The notes under the pieces are model-generated. The model ran no database searches. It was not told the DNA's origin and saw only the letters and a list, made by a program, of their open reading frames with translations. Shown here piece by piece: positions 63,005 through 64,000 of a stretch of 64,000 nt of DNA; positions within the stretch are counted from its first letter, which is position 1, and each line of letters starts with the position of its first letter. Source of the DNA: Streptomyces jumonjinensis. GTDB lineage: Bacteria; Actinomycetota; Actinomycetes; Streptomycetales; Streptomycetaceae. Made by a program: the position numbers and the translations under genes. The stretch is taken from assembly GCF_009600885.1 (NCBI RefSeq), contig NZ_VCLA01000170.1, positions 169,638 through 233,637 of the forward strand, read 5' to 3'.

Positions 63005-64000
63005 ATGAATGCCACGCGCAACACCGTTCTTGAGGCGTGGATGGCAGAGCACGGCTACAGCTCCAACAGCCTTGCCGACGCTGTGAACAGGTCTTTAGAG
63101 CAGTTGACCGGAAGGCCCGGAGGGCTCGACGGCTCATCGGTCCGGGGCTGGAAGGCCGGCCGTGTGAAGTGGCCGAAGTCGGCCACCCGCAAGGCGCTTG
63201 AGGACATCGCCGGTCTGCCCGCCACCGCTTTAGGGTTCGTTCCACGGGGCAGGACTCCGTCGGCCCTGGTTCCACCGCAGCAGGAGGACCCTGACATGAA
63301 GCGCCGTACGCTCGTCGGCGGGATCGCGACGGCCGCCGTCGACGCGGCGTCACCCGGCACCGCGTCGCCACGCCGGATCGGCATGAGCGACGTCGACCGT
63401 CTGCAGAAGCGCTTCACCGAGATCATCGCCAGCGACCACCGGCACGGCGGCCAGCTCGGTATCGAACAGCGAGCCGCCGCCCTCGCTGACGAGGCACTGA
63501 ACCTCCAGAACGCGGGCAGTGCGACCCAGCGCGTACGCAGCAGCCTCTACGCCTCCGCAGCAGCGTTCCGTTCCTCCGCGATGTGGGCCGCGATCGACGG
63601 CCGGCGCTATGACGTCGCGAAGACCCACATGCGAGAGGCCCAAGCCCTCGCCGAGATGTCCGGGGACCAGGCGATCAAGTTCCGCATCTGGAGCCACACC
63701 GGAACCATGTACCGGCACCTCGGCCGCCCCGCCGACGCGCTCGCCGCGAACGACGTGGCCCGCAACCTCTTCCTCACCCGGCGCGACCCCCTGTTCGCGT
63801 CCCTCGGCCTGGCCCGGCAGGGAGCCATCCAGGGCACAGCCCAGGACCGCAGCGGCATGCGTCGAACATTCGACCAGGCGCAGGAGGCCATGCTGCGCTC
63901 CGACCCCACCGAATACCGCCCCGTGTGGATGCTCGCCTTCTACGACCAGGCCGAGCTGGACTCGCTGGCCCTGTCCGCGAACCTGGCCCTGGGCGACTAC
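63005..64000 (+). CDS. HTH regulator with internal Tat-like motif and TPR-like domain (partial)
   Basis: At least 332 residues, open at the right edge. Residues ~1-80 form an XRE-like helix-turn-helix domain (SSNSLADAVNRSL; SSVRGWKAGRVKWP). At about residue 99, MKRRTLVGGIATAAVDAASP looks like a twin-arginine signal but is internal. Helical repeats follow (EQRAAALADEALNLQNAG; RYDVAKTHMREAQALAEMSG). Proteins of this architecture are common Streptomyces regulators near biosynthetic clusters. ATG 63005 is 6 nt after TACCGT (62,993-62,998) and has no binding site, so it is probably leaderless. Confidence 0.82.
   Translation, partial: MNATRNTVLEAWMAEHGYSSNSLADAVNRSLEQLTGRPGGLDGSSVRGWKAGRVKWPKSATRKALEDIAGLPATALGFVPRGRTPSALVPPQQEDPDMKRRTLVGGIATAAVDAASPGTASPRRIGMSDVDRLQKRFTEIIASDHRHGGQLGIEQRAAALADEALNLQNAGSATQRVRSSLYASAAAFRSSAMWAAIDGRRYDVAKTHMREAQALAEMSGDQAIKFRIWSHTGTMYRHLGRPADALAANDVARNLFLTRRDPLFASLGLARQGAIQGTAQDRSGMRRTFDQAQEAMLRSDPTEYRPVWMLAFYDQAELDSLALSANLALGDY

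Larger units (their letters stand above)
53513..64000. other. Putative genomic island (right end outside window)
   Basis: Everything right of tRNA-Thr is accessory in type: a decayed conjugation-gene remnant, a lanthipeptide cluster and a regulator of the HTH type abundant on Streptomyces islands. No integrase gene and no second copy of the tRNA 3' end are visible inside the window, so integration at the tRNA is inference. Confidence 0.45.

Overview
The window is high-GC actinobacterial chromosome and almost certainly Streptomyces. It carries bldG with its partner anti-sigma gene, an MFS-thymidylate kinase fusion gene, a TTG-initiated topA with a lysine-rich tail, a K+-independent H+-pyrophosphatase, and a perfect parS site. 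Much of the gene order (MBL hydrolase, crp, nth, Nudix, marP-like protease, epoxide-hydrolase-like protein, holin-like protein, acs, then HAD phosphatase, ssd, tad/Flp genes, DECH helicase, topA, holB) is the block also known from Mycobacterium tuberculosis, so 1-53 kb reads as core chromosome.

Layout. 0-8.9 kb: parS, two Nudix hydrolases, MBL hydrolase, SPFH protein, Crp, endonuclease III, MarP-like protease, alpha/beta hydrolase. 9-19.9 kb: holin-like protein, NhaA with an acidic DxDxDG tail, Acs with a DasR-type operator-like palindrome upstream, a SulP-carbonic anhydrase fusion, a deacetylase lipoprotein, a CooC-like ATPase and a Fic-like protein. 20.3-31.8 kb: HAD phosphatase and the ssd-tadA-tadB-tadC-flp-tadE operon. 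Its tadA is split by a 4.7-kb mobile element (about 23,621-28,320) with two overlapping tyrosine recombinase genes of Tn554 style and one cargo gene of the CofE (F420 gamma-glutamyl ligase) family. 32-41.5 kb: DECH helicase, bldG and its anti-sigma partner, hppA, a lipoprotein, a methyltransferase and a small membrane protein. 41.8-53.2 kb: topA, MFS-tmk, holB, a secreted S33 peptidase and a DHA2-type efflux pump.

From tRNA-Thr (53,439) rightwards the character changes. A decayed conjugation-gene remnant follows the tRNA, then a minus-strand class I lanthipeptide cluster of the FxLD type: ATP-binding anti-sigma-like regulator, 59-aa precursor, LanB, LanC, an isoaspartate-type methyltransferase fused to a LanB-like domain, and a helical-repeat protein. 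A divergent HTH regulator runs off the right edge. This looks like an island that entered at the tRNA gene; its right end lies outside the window.

Functional links. LanB would dehydrate Thr residues in the precursor, LanC would close the thioether rings, and the methyltransferase would act on a core Asp. The tad operon would build a Flp-type pilus or secretion apparatus, but its only ATPase is broken by the insertion, so the apparatus is probably not functional in this strain. BldG and the adjacent kinase-like anti-sigma protein form a partner-switching pair. Nearly perfect terminator hairpins separate most convergent units, and several genes appear to be read from leaderless transcripts.
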